A stretch of 64,000 nt of DNA from JADKIH01 sp031417395. GTDB taxonomy: Bacteria; Bacteroidota; Bacteroidia; AKYH767-A; 2013-40CM-41-45. The DNA lies in contig JANOVM010000036.1 of assembly GCA_031417395.1 (NCBI GenBank), forward strand, positions 124,001-188,000. The letters are read 5' to 3'. The position numbers and the translations under genes were made by a program. Numbering within the stretch: the stretch's first letter is position 1; each line of letters opens with the position of its first letter. The notes below the pieces were generated by a model that saw only the letters and a program-made list of their open reading frames with translations, did not search any database and was not told the DNA's origin. Positions 24,934 through 33,107 of this stretch are shown here, one piece after another.

Positions 24934-25030
24934 ATTTTATCCTAATAATAGTACTAGAATGATGTAGAAATTGAAGATGTATAAATAGTAAAAAATAGAT
25001 GAACAAAAGCTAATTGCCCACCTGCTTTTG

Positions 25031-25163
25031 AAATGTGTACACCGAGGTGTTCGAATATCTAACTCATGCATAGAAGACTCATCAAAAAAAGTCTGAGCTT
25101 GAGTCCGAGTCCGAAATCCAGACGATGACTTCAGACTCGGACTCGGACTTCGGACTGTAAAAG
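25031..25163. repeat. Hexamer-hairpin repeat, copy R3
   Basis: Contains GTGTTCGAATATCTAACTCA, TGCATAGAAGACTCATC, GTCTGAGCTTGAGTCCGAG and its near complement ACTCGGACTCGGACTTC. A long hairpin can form. It ends at the discriminator base of the intact tRNA-Leu, that is, it is the tRNA's 3' flank and may act as its terminator. Confidence 0.85.
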
Positions 25164-25247
25164 TACCCGGGACCGGAATCGAACCGGTACAGCATTACTA
25201 CTATCGGTTTTTGAGACCGACGCGTCTACCAATTCCGCCACCCGGGC
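25164..25247 (-). tRNA. tRNA-Leu (anticodon CAA)
   Basis: An 84-nt class II tRNA. Acceptor GCCCGGG pairs with CCCGGGT (one G-U), the D-arm is GGCGGAATTGGTAGACGC, and the anticodon stem TCGGT/ACCGA encloses loop CTCAAAA, giving anticodon CAA (reads UUG). A long variable arm and T-arm CCGGTTCGATTCCGG follow, with discriminator A. CCA is not encoded. Upstream on its own strand are three tandem 5' fragments of itself; downstream is hairpin repeat R3. Confidence 0.96.
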
Positions 25248-25439
25248 GTAATTTTTTTTATTCAAACCGAGCGTCTACCATCCCGATAACTATCGGGACC
25301 GCCACCCGGGCAGAATTTTTTTATTCAATCCGAGTGTCTACCATCCCGATAACTATCGGGACCGCCACCCGGGCGTAATTTTTTTTTATTCAAACCGAGC
25401 GTCTACCATCCCGATAGCTATCGGGACCGCCACCCGGGC
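25248..25439 (-). repeat. Three tandem ~64-bp units made of tRNA-Leu 5' halves with a palindrome in the D-loop
   Basis: Units at 25248-25311, 25312-25374 and 25375-25439 lie directly upstream (minus strand) of the intact tRNA. Each reads GCCCGGGTGGCGG, then the 18-bp palindrome, then TGGTAGACGCTCGG (or AC variant), then TTTGAATAAAAAAA-type spacer. So each is the acceptor and D-arm of tRNA-Leu with the palindrome at the same D-loop place as in the pseudogene, cut off in the anticodon stem. Palindromes are at 25281-25298 (P4), 25344-25361 (P5) and 25409-25426 (P6); P4 and P5 carry AC in place of GC at the centre. Confidence 0.92.
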
Positions 25440-25534
25440 AGAAAGGCCGAAATTAACATTTAATTTCGAAAAAAGAGAAATTTTGATGTGCTAATTTGTT
25501 GCTGATTCCTATAATCTTAAAAAAGACTATTTTA

Positions 25535-26536
25535 TTAGCTTTGAGGAAGCATGCGATATTCAGTATAGGTAATACGCGAAATATCTGCAACAATTTTTGA
25601 CAAATCGGTAAGTGATTTACCTTTAGTCATTACACCAAGCAAGTAGGGTTCTCCCTGGACATAAACAATACCGAATTCATGAAGCTGAGCATTCAATCCC
25701 AGAATTCTTTCACCGAATTTGTGAGCAACTTCAATATCCGGATTGAGACCTTTTTTTATGCCATCTTGAAAAGAACTTTGCGTTAAAAGGTTTAAACCAA
25801 ATTCAGATAATTCAGGATTAATATAAGTAGCATTATAAAGCGACCGGAGAAACTTTGAATAATCATAGGATGTAATAAAGTATTCTCCTACGTCAGCAGG
25901 AAGTGGAACATTAAAATCAGAAAACAACTTTTTATAAATTTTAACATTCATATTCTGTGTCAATAATACTGTTGCATCGTTATCTGAATATTTAATCATA
26001 TAAGTCAATAGATCTCTTACTGAATAAGAATTTTTCGGTATTAATTCAAAATCTTTTATATTCTGAGGATACGCTTCAGAGTAATGCTTTTCAAAATATA
26101 CTTTCTTATTCATAACGGAAGGGGTTCCTTCTGCTTCCTTCAAATAAGTAATAAGGAAAAAAAGTTTACTCATACTCGCCGGATTAAATTTCCCTTCCGG
26201 ATTAATGTTAAACCAAGCTCCATCGTTCATTCTTCTGAAATATACGGAACCATCTTCAAGCACTCCATTGCTTTTTGCCAGGGAAATATATTGTTCAACC
26301 TTTGTTCGTATATTAGTCAATGATGAACTTTCTTCATTCACATTGGCCAAAATTAATGGCTTTGCATACTTGTAATAGTTTAGCCGTATTTGGTCCATAC
26401 TTGCTGAACAAGTAGGATTGGTGTTAATATAAAGTTCCTGCGGCTTTTTTTCATTCGAAATCGTAATGATATAGGTTCCTGCAGAAACAAAAAGGCAGGA
26501 AATAATAAGAGCAATTAAGGGAACTTTCTTTTTCAT
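25535..26536 (-). CDS. Serine hydrolase of the class A beta-lactamase / PBP fold
   Basis: A 333-residue protein with an N-terminal membrane or signal segment (KKKVPLIALIISCLFVSAGTY). It has the catalytic SxxK in FNPASMSKLFFL and an SDN-type motif in MIKYSDNDATVLL. The third motif, normally K[ST]G, reads HKFGE, so it departs from true beta-lactamases. The C-terminal VYVQGEPYLLGVMTKG strand fits the fold. The protein probably works on cell-wall or other periplasmic substrates, or is a beta-lactamase-like hydrolase without drug resistance. It is monocistronic, next to the tRNA-Leu cluster. Confidence 0.85.
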   Translation of the reverse strand: MKKKVPLIALIISCLFVSAGTYIITISNEKKPQELYINTNPTCSASMDQIRLNYYKYAKPLILANVNEESSSLTNIRTKVEQYISLAKSNGVLEDGSVYFRRMNDGAWFNINPEGKFNPASMSKLFFLITYLKEAEGTPSVMNKKVYFEKHYSEAYPQNIKDFELIPKNSYSVRDLLTYMIKYSDNDATVLLTQNMNVKIYKKLFSDFNVPLPADVGEYFITSYDYSKFLRSLYNATYINPELSEFGLNLLTQSSFQDGIKKGLNPDIEVAHKFGERILGLNAQLHEFGIVYVQGEPYLLGVMTKGKSLTDLSKIVADISRITYTEYRMLPQS

Positions 26537-26915
26537 AATAACTTTAAAGATGGCTTATAAAAGGGAATGGTTGGGTTTATTAACCTGAATTTTGGGAAGT
26601 AAATTTAAATTTTCTGCCTGATTCAAAAGTCATTATTCTGTTTTATTCGTAAAATTTAAATTCAATTAAACAATCCCCCAGGGTTATTGAAAATGAGGTT
26701 TTTGCACTTAAAAATGTGTTTATTAAGCCAAGGCTTCTTTTTTTTATGTTGAGTACGATCGATGATTTCATTTAGGCGACAGAATTCAACAGGGGATATT
26801 ATGTCAATAATCAGATCGTATTGTTGAGAAATAATGCTGTTTCATCATTCTAACTCCCATCTTTCTAAGTTTCTTTGTGTAAATAATAATTCACACTAAA
26901 AACAATTCAAAAAAA
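26537..26915. other. Divergent intergenic region without a recognisable gene
   Basis: About 380 bp between two divergent genes. A short AAGCCAAGGCTT dyad before a T run and AT-rich tracts are present, but no clear promoter, RNA or gene. It must contain the promoters of both neighbours. Confidence 0.5.
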
Positions 26916-27776
26916 ATGAAAAAAATCATTTATGCCGTTGCTATCGTTCTCACAATTACCGGATGCGATAACAGACAAGCCGAAATTGACAATTCTAACC
27001 GTCAGAGAGACTCTCTAGCTTCGATTATAAACGAAAGAGATTCATCCCTAAACGACTTCATGACCTCGTTTAATGAAATTGAAAGTAACCTTGATTCAAT
27101 TGCCCGTAAACAAAGTACTATCAATGTAAATATCGACAATCAGGGAGAATTGAACAAAACCTCGAAAGAGCGCATTAATGATAATATTGCTGCTATCAAT
27201 CAAATGATGAATGATAATAGAAATATGATCGATCAACTGAATAAAAAACTGAAAAATTCAGGAATGAAAATCGCTCATTTCGAAAAAATGATTCAGACTC
27301 TCAACGAACAAATTGCTCAGAAGGACCGCGAATTAGCTGATTTGAATGATAAACTTAATGGTTTAAATCAGGAAGTTGCCCAGCTTCATACATCCGTAGA
27401 TACCCTAACTCAGGTTTCTGCAAGTCAGGCTAAAACTATTGATGAGCAAACCAATAGTCTGCATACTGCCTATTATGTTGTTGGGAAATCAAAAGAATTG
27501 CAAACAATGAAAGTAATCGATAAAACCGGTGGCTTATTGGGTTTAGGAAAATCTCCTCGCCTGAGCTCAAATATCGATAATGAGAAGTTTACTCGTATCG
27601 ATTATACCAAACTTAGCAGCATTCCTATCGACAGCAAGCAGGCGAAATTTGTTACAGCTCATCCCCTTGATTCATATACATTAACAAAAGAAAAAGATAA
27701 GGTAGTTAGCATTGAGATAACAAATCCCGAGAAATTCTGGAGCGCATCAAAATACCTTGTTGTTGTAAAGGAATAG
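26916..27776 (+). CDS. Coiled-coil lipoprotein
   Basis: A 286-residue lipoprotein. The signal peptide ends in a lipobox (VLTITGC, Cys at 17). Residues about 22-175 form long coiled coils (DNRQAEIDNSNRQRDSLASII, MIQTLNEQIAQKDRELADLNDK). The C-terminal third (TAYYVVGKSKELQTMKVIDKTGGLLGLGKS...FTRIDYTKLSSIPI...FVTAHPLDSYTL...SVEITNPEKFWSASKYLVV) is a compact beta-rich domain seen in similar Bacteroidota lipoproteins of unknown role. It ends at a strong terminator and lies upstream of SiaB, from which it is separately transcribed. Confidence 0.8.
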   Translation: MKKIIYAVAIVLTITGCDNRQAEIDNSNRQRDSLASIINERDSSLNDFMTSFNEIESNLDSIARKQSTINVNIDNQGELNKTSKERINDNIAAINQMMNDNRNMIDQLNKKLKNSGMKIAHFEKMIQTLNEQIAQKDRELADLNDKLNGLNQEVAQLHTSVDTLTQVSASQAKTIDEQTNSLHTAYYVVGKSKELQTMKVIDKTGGLLGLGKSPRLSSNIDNEKFTRIDYTKLSSIPIDSKQAKFVTAHPLDSYTLTKEKDKVVSIEITNPEKFWSASKYLVVVKE

Positions 27777-27803
27777 TTATATAAACGGATTGTAAGCCGT
27801 TTA

Positions 27804-27855
27804 AAAATTGGAAACCGCAGCCGGATCAAACCGGTATGGTTTCCAATTTTTTTTT
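27804..27855 (+). terminator. Rho-independent terminator after the coiled-coil lipoprotein
   Basis: A 13-bp perfect stem AAAATTGGAAACC / GGTTTCCAATTTT encloses a 21-nt loop that has its own small CCGG...CCGG stem. A T run follows. It starts 27 bp after the stop. Confidence 0.88.
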
Positions 27856-27933
27856 AGAACCTGAATTAATTAAAACAAATAACTAATTTTGAATTCTAAC
27901 CTTCCTTTTTCCTAAAACAGTAAATGTCCTGAC

Positions 27934-28482
27934 ATGTCTCAATCTTCTGTTTACGACCTGCTTAAAAATATGGAGGAGTCAAACATTGTTTTTGCCTATA
28001 AAGGTGAGATGAATGCCGGCTTGCTCGAAGCTGTTTATTCCATGATGGAAAAAAATATGGAAGATGAACAAATTCCGTCAGGTAAAAAGAAAAAATTTTT
28101 TCAGATTTTAATTGAATCATTTCAGAATGTATTACATCACAGGTTGAATCCGGATGGGAAAGTAAGAGTTGATTCCGGTTTTACAGGATTTGTAATTAAA
28201 AATCACCCGAACGATTCTTATAGTATTACCACAGGAAATCTAATGGAAAATTCAGGTGTGGTAGCATTAAAGAATAATTTGGATCACATAAACAGCCTTC
28301 CTCCCGAGGATTTAAGAAGTCATTACCAAAAATTACTTTCCGAATCAGAGTTTTCCGGTAAAGGAGGAGCCGGACTTGGCATTATTGAACTTGCAAGAAA
28401 ATCAGGCAACAAATTAAATTACGAATTCACGCAAGTGAACGAACTTTATTCCTTCTTTTGTTTAACAATTATTATTCCATAG
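27934..28482 (+). CDS. siaB: SiaB-family protein kinase
   Basis: A 182-residue HATPase-fold protein of the SiaB family (DUF6272). KKFFQILIESFQNVLHH holds the N-box-like Glu/Asn helix, and GGAGLGIIELARKSG is the glycine-rich lid. The final strand YEFTQVNELYSFFCLTIII is typical. In Pseudomonas aeruginosa SiaB is the kinase that phosphorylates SiaC and so controls a c-di-GMP switch with the phosphatase SiaA and the cyclase SiaD. Its partner SiaC follows 9 bp downstream. No SiaA or SiaD is seen in the window, so the phosphatase must lie elsewhere. Confidence 0.85.
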   Translation: MSQSSVYDLLKNMEESNIVFAYKGEMNAGLLEAVYSMMEKNMEDEQIPSGKKKKFFQILIESFQNVLHHRLNPDGKVRVDSGFTGFVIKNHPNDSYSITTGNLMENSGVVALKNNLDHINSLPPEDLRSHYQKLLSESEFSGKGGAGLGIIELARKSGNKLNYEFTQVNELYSFFCLTIIIP

Positions 28483-28491
28483 AAAAGTAGT

Positions 28492-28869
28492 ATGAATACT
28501 TTAATCATCAACGACAGTGTCAAAACTCCTTCCATTATTTTTACTTCGGAAAATGGCATCCTCGAAATAAAAGGTAAATCAATTCCTGAAAATTCACTGG
28601 AGTTTTATAAACCTGTTTATGAATGGCTCGACAACTATGCGCAGTCTCCTGCTGCGAATACTGAATTCCGTGTTCGCCTCGAGTATTTTAATACCAGTTC
28701 TTCCAAATGCCTGCTCGATATTTTTCGAAAACTTGAAGGCATTAACACCTCCGGAAAAAGCAAGGTGCTGGTCTGTTGGTTTTACGATGCCGACGATGAA
28801 GATATGATGGAAGCCGGCGAAGACTACCGTGCCATCGTAAAAGTCCCCTTTGAACTGAATAAAAGTTAA
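28492..28869 (+). CDS. siaC: SiaC-family phospho-regulated protein
   Basis: A 125-residue protein of the SiaC family (DUF1987). The motif RLEYFNTSSSKCLL contains the phospho-acceptor threonine, which falls at residue 68 here, the same number as in P. aeruginosa SiaC. The C-terminal VCWFYDADDEDMMEAGEDY is also characteristic. Its phosphorylation state is expected to be set by the SiaB kinase encoded just upstream. It ends 29 bp from the convergent ABC transporter gene. Confidence 0.88.
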   Translation: MNTLIINDSVKTPSIIFTSENGILEIKGKSIPENSLEFYKPVYEWLDNYAQSPAANTEFRVRLEYFNTSSSKCLLDIFRKLEGINTSGKSKVLVCWFYDADDEDMMEAGEDYRAIVKVPFELNKS

Positions 28870-28898
28870 AGTGTAAACTATTAGAATGTTTTTTAACT

Positions 28899-31800
28899 CT
28901 ATTTCGAAAATACATTTATCACCCTGCGCATTACATTAAAATAAAGCAAGACATAAAGTAAAAGCGACATCCCCCAAATTACAACCAGGTTCGACGGCAT
29001 AGTCCTGAATTGTTTTCCCGAAAAATTTTTCACCGACGAAAACAAGGGGGCTTTGAAAAAACCTTCTGATTCATTCTGATGGTACACCGGTTCAAAACGC
29101 TGAATTATTTTTTCATTTGTTACCACAAGCCTGTCTGTCTGATTACTGCTTCTAACCATTTCCTCCAGACTTTCATTTTCAAACTTATTTTTTAAATCGC
29201 TAAAGAGTTTCGCTTTTTGAGGAGTATCAGTCATCTTGCTGATCAGTTGTTCTTTTACTTCACTGGCCGAATTAAATTTATCAATGTAATAATCCCGCAG
29301 TGAATCCAATAAAAGTCCGCCCTGCTTTGCTGTCCCCTCATTAAAAGCATTCTTTTGCAAGGAAGTAGGGAATCGAAAATTTTCACCGGTGTGCAGTTTT
29401 GCTTCTTCAGAAAATCCGTTTGACAAAACAGTAAGTGGTATTTCGAATGAATCGGCAGGTGCTTTGTTGATCAGTAAATGGGAACATTTGTCAAGTCTTT
29501 CCCGCATCGCCGGTATCCACCAGTCTTTTTTATAAGTGGCACGGCTCATAATGGCATCCGTCTCAAAAAACTTTTTTTCAAAAGGATTGTTGGAAAATTG
29601 TTCTACTGCCAATGCTTCATACGCCCAGCGTGATGTCATTACATTGCCAATAAGCGGAACTCCTTCCTGCTGAGTAATTGCAGGATGCAATTTTTCAAAT
29701 CGTACAATAACACCGCTTAATAAAATTTGCGGAATCAATAGAAATGGAATCAGAATGTAAATAGTAACAGCAGAATCCAGTCCCGCAGAAATATTCAATC
29801 CAAGCAAATTGGCAAAACAACTCGTACTGAAGAGGATCATCCAGTATACCCAATTCATTTCGTGTATTCCCATCATCCAGTTTCCAATGAGTACAAAAAG
29901 GGCAGCTTGAATTGCGGAAATCAAAAAAAGCAAACAAACCTTGCTAAGTAAATATCCCGTCCGGCTAAGATGTAAAAATTTTTCTCTTTGCTGAATTTTT
30001 CTGTCGCGAATAATTTCTTCAGCACTAACCGACAATCCGAGAAAGAGAGAAACAATGACACCGATAAAAAGATAAGCGGGAAGATTGGGGTTAATGCTCA
30101 GTTTATATTCTCCTCCATTTGAATAGCGAAGGATAAACCCTAATATTACTGCAAGCAAAGGTGCTTCCAGCATATTGATGAGCATGTATTGTTTATTGCT
30201 GAGTCTTGCTTTGAAATCACGGGTAAAAAAAATCTTCCATTGATTGAAAGGAGAAGCTTTCTTAAAACGCGGAGGCGTGAAACCGGATTTTATTTTTTCA
30301 GCAGTTGACTTACTGTTCTTTAAATAAAGTTCATTCCATTCCAAAGGAGTAATTCGGCGAGTTGCTGTGCTTTTTCCGAATTCATCTACTTCATGCAATT
30401 CTAAAATATTAAAAAGCTGTTCCGGATTAATATTACCGCAGACAGGACATTCGCTTTGTTCAGCATCGGTAAGATGGATCTGCCTCTTGAAATAAATCAT
30501 GGCATCGGATGGATTACCGAAATAAACAGGGTATCCGCCGGTATCTAACATAAGCAACTGATCAAACATTCGGAAAATGTCTGAAGAAGGCTGATGGATA
30601 ACAACAAAAATCAGCTGACCGTTTAAAGCAAGCTGCTTGAGAAGGTCCATAACATTTTCTGCATCGCGTGATGATAATCCTGAAGTAGGTTCATCTACAA
30701 ACAATATGGAAGGTTCACGCACCAACTCCAATCCTATATTCAATCGCTTTCTCTGACCTCCGCTAATGGTTTTATTGAGAACATTGCCAACTTTTAAATC
30801 CTTGATTTCAAGCAAACCGAGGGCATCCAAAACATCAAAAACCTTTTTATTTATTTCTTCATCGTTTAGATTGCCGAAACAAAGTCGGGTATTGTAATAC
30901 AGGTTTTGAAAAACAGTTAGTTCTTCTATCAAAAGATCATCCTGTGGAATGTTTCCAACTACCCCTTCAAACATTCCCTCTTTTTCAAAAAGGTTAACGC
31001 CATTTACAAGTATACTTCCGGAAGTTGGTTTAATACTTCCGTTTAGAATGTTCAGCAAGGTCGATTTTCCGGCTCCGCTTCCTCCCATAATTCCGGCCAG
31101 TGTGCCCGATTCAATGTTGACGGATAAGTTGTTCAACCCTTTTTTACCATTCGGAAATGTATATTCAAGATCCTTAACGGAGAATGTAAAAGATTCTACT
31201 TTAGGTGAACCAAGAAAATTGCGTACAATGTTTGAATAATACAACGGTTGCATTCGTGTGCTGCGAATAACTGCCCCCTGAGCCAGTACCATTATATTCG
31301 ATTTCTCAACCGGTTGTCCGTTAACGGTAATTTTATCCTGTCCGTTATAGCGCATGAAAAAAACCTGCGCACGCTTCATGTAAATGAAGACCAGGGTGCC
31401 TTCCAAATCAGGGATGGAAAGAAAATGCGCTTTGTTTAATGTTTCTGTTTTTTCCGCACCGGCAAATAGAGAGAGAGGTGAATCAAGAGAAGCGCTCGAC
31501 AAACCTAGAGCTGTCAGAGCAAGGCAAAGCGAAGATTCTTCCGGCTCAATCGTAAATACATTGGCTACTGTTTCAAGAAACTCTTTTTCTTCTCCTGTAA
31601 TCTCTTCTTGCGAAGAATGCATGAATTCGGCAAGCCTTAAAAAAACAATAAATTTTTGCCTTGTATTAAGTTCCTTATTTATTTCAGTGCAAATACGAAG
31701 CATTTTTACAGAGCTGCCGGAAATTTTTTTCCGCACCAGAGTTGAATCATCACTTCCCTGGGAACGTCCTGCAAAGTCGTCGTACAGACTTAAATATTCC

Positions 31801-31931
31801 TGAATTCGGTTTAGACTTACCTGCTGTCTGAGAAATTCTTCCACAGCCTGGCGGCTTTGACTCGTAAGGCGTTCTATTGCGCCTCCAATTGCGAAAAGCT
31901 GCATCAAAGCCTGTAGAATTCTTTCACTCAT
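28899..31931 (-). CDS. ABCG-type ABC transporter (ATPase-permease fusion) with TerB-like and FHA-like N-terminal parts
   Basis: A 1010-residue half-transporter. Residues about 1-150 are helical and TerB-like. About 165-235 form an FHA-like beta region (SIPDLEGTLVFIYMKRAQVFF, ITVNGQPVEKSNIMVL). The ATPase has Walker A GGSGAGKST (near 282), signature ISGGQRKRLN (near 389) and Walker B ILFVDEPTSG. A CPVCGN pair of cysteines lies in the linker. Six or so membrane helices start near 570 (EAPLLAVILGFILRYS), and a long extracytoplasmic loop precedes the last helix (VIWGMSLLLYVLLYF). The TerB/FHA front end suggests control by phosphorylation or partner proteins. Substrate unknown. A lipoprotein gene precedes it on the same strand. 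Confidence 0.88.
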   Translation of the reverse strand: MSERILQALMQLFAIGGAIERLTSQSRQAVEEFLRQQVSLNRIQEYLSLYDDFAGRSQGSDDSTLVRKKISGSSVKMLRICTEINKELNTRQKFIVFLRLAEFMHSSQEEITGEEKEFLETVANVFTIEPEESSLCLALTALGLSSASLDSPLSLFAGAEKTETLNKAHFLSIPDLEGTLVFIYMKRAQVFFMRYNGQDKITVNGQPVEKSNIMVLAQGAVIRSTRMQPLYYSNIVRNFLGSPKVESFTFSVKDLEYTFPNGKKGLNNLSVNIESGTLAGIMGGSGAGKSTLLNILNGSIKPTSGSILVNGVNLFEKEGMFEGVVGNIPQDDLLIEELTVFQNLYYNTRLCFGNLNDEEINKKVFDVLDALGLLEIKDLKVGNVLNKTISGGQRKRLNIGLELVREPSILFVDEPTSGLSSRDAENVMDLLKQLALNGQLIFVVIHQPSSDIFRMFDQLLMLDTGGYPVYFGNPSDAMIYFKRQIHLTDAEQSECPVCGNINPEQLFNILELHEVDEFGKSTATRRITPLEWNELYLKNSKSTAEKIKSGFTPPRFKKASPFNQWKIFFTRDFKARLSNKQYMLINMLEAPLLAVILGFILRYSNGGEYKLSINPNLPAYLFIGVIVSLFLGLSVSAEEIIRDRKIQQREKFLHLSRTGYLLSKVCLLFLISAIQAALFVLIGNWMMGIHEMNWVYWMILFSTSCFANLLGLNISAGLDSAVTIYILIPFLLIPQILLSGVIVRFEKLHPAITQQEGVPLIGNVMTSRWAYEALAVEQFSNNPFEKKFFETDAIMSRATYKKDWWIPAMRERLDKCSHLLINKAPADSFEIPLTVLSNGFSEEAKLHTGENFRFPTSLQKNAFNEGTAKQGGLLLDSLRDYYIDKFNSASEVKEQLISKMTDTPQKAKLFSDLKNKFENESLEEMVRSSNQTDRLVVTNEKIIQRFEPVYHQNESEGFFKAPLFSSVKNFSGKQFRTMPSNLVVIWGMSLLLYVLLYFNVMRRVINVFSK

Positions 31932-31959
31932 AACTCTGATTTGGATTTTCTAATTAACG

Positions 31960-31977
31960 ATCCGATAGTTATCGGAT
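31960..31977. repeat. 18-bp palindrome P7
   Basis: ATCCGATAGTTATCGGAT, perfect except at the central pair. It lies in the 106-bp gap between the lipoprotein and the ABC gene, inside a run of TAATTAAC-type repeats (TTAACTAATTAACTAATTAA). If the two genes share a message, it would form a hairpin in it. Confidence 0.85.
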
Positions 31978-32037
31978 TAACTAATTAACTAATTAACGAA
32001 TCAAAATTTCGTTTCCCGAAAAAAAAGAAATACGAAT

Positions 32038-32901
32038 TTACTTAGTAAGACTGTTTCTAACCGGTACAATGACAGCACTTAATTTGGCCATATTGTCTTT
32101 TGTAAGTTCTTCCGGTGATTTTATCTCGTCATAAACTTTTTTGATCCCTTTAAGCTGTTCAAGCAAAGTAGCAGAACTCGGATATTTTGTGAGGTCAGAA
32201 AACAGATTGACTAGATTATCAATATATAGTTTTTCATTATAAATTTTAACAAACATGTCTTCATTTTCTTTTGTGCGATCAGCATTTTTCATTAATTCAA
32301 CACTTAAATAAAGTGCTTCCATAATGCTTCCGGCAAGAACATGAGAAGCAACTTCTAACCTACGATTCGAACGGAGATAATTATCAGTTTCAGTGTATGC
32401 TTTATCAATAATTCTTAAAAGCGAGTCTTTGTTTTGTTCATTTTCCATGAAACTGGAAGTAAACCGGTCAAACGTTTCCTGAACACTTAGTTTTTCAGCC
32501 ATTTTTTTGGAGCTGGCATAATAATCCAATAGGTCCTGGTTTTGTCCATAGAAGGCAGCATAACCCATATCTATACCATAGATTCCGTAATTAACCGCTT
32601 TCTTAAAAGCTGAAGAATATTCAGAAGCTTTATCAGCAGGATTTAACAGATCTTTATTAAAAGGAACTTTGTTCTGATAGATAGAATTAATCATATCCAT
32701 CGGAGAAGGTAGATTAGCTATCGTATAAAAGAATTTAAAGTCAAGCAGTTCTTGTGCTTTCTTTTTTGTTGAATCAGGAACGGAAGTTGTGGTATCCACA
32801 AACTCATCTACAGTTGTTTGCTCAGGTTTGTTATTGCTGCAGGAAATTGCTGTCATTAATAACACAGACAATAAAGAGATTTTTGAAAAACTATTTTTCA
32901 T
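32038..32901 (-). CDS. Helical lipoprotein of unknown function
   Basis: A 287-residue lipoprotein. The signal peptide ends in the lipobox LMTAISC. The mature part is almost all helical (KKAQELLDFKFFYTIANLPSP, IDMGYAAFYGQNQDLLDYYASSKKMAEKL, SHVLAGSIMEALYLSVELMK). Similar helical lipoproteins occur in Bacteroidota, but I cannot name a function. It has a well-formed promoter and lies upstream of the ABC transporter gene on the same strand, so they may be co-expressed. Confidence 0.8.
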   Translation of the reverse strand: MKNSFSKISLLSVLLMTAISCSNNKPEQTTVDEFVDTTTSVPDSTKKKAQELLDFKFFYTIANLPSPMDMINSIYQNKVPFNKDLLNPADKASEYSSAFKKAVNYGIYGIDMGYAAFYGQNQDLLDYYASSKKMAEKLSVQETFDRFTSSFMENEQNKDSLLRIIDKAYTETDNYLRSNRRLEVASHVLAGSIMEALYLSVELMKNADRTKENEDMFVKIYNEKLYIDNLVNLFSDLTKYPSSATLLEQLKGIKKVYDEIKSPEELTKDNMAKLSAVIVPVRNSLTK

Positions 32902-32917
32902 AATGGTTTATTTGTGC

Positions 32918-32946
32918 AAAAGTAAAAAGGATTGCATAAAATCAAA
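32918..32946 (-). promoter_or_regulatory. Bacteroidota-type promoter for the helical lipoprotein
   Basis: Minus strand TTTG at 32946-32943, a 17-bp spacer, and TActTTTG at 32925-32918. Both boxes match the consensus. The ATG is at 32901, about 17 bp downstream of the -7 box, so the leader is very short. Confidence 0.72.
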
Positions 32947-33107
32947 GAAAAGCAAATCGATTAAAATTCCAAAATATTTTTAAAATCTTTTATTGGTAAC
33001 GGAGGGAAATACAATTGTCTGTTTATATCACACCATTGTTTTTTATTTGCTAAAATGGTTAAAATCAGTCATTTTTATAGAAAAATACTCAAAAGAAGTG
33101 GAATAGT

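Noticed and set aside
25248..25439. CRISPR-like look of regularly spaced repeats
   Set aside because: Only three units, no unique spacers, each unit is a tRNA-Leu fragment plus palindrome, and no cas genes are present.
26735..26760. AAGCCAAGGCTT dyad before a T run as a terminator
   Set aside because: The loop would be at most four bases with a four-base stem, and no gene ends just before it.
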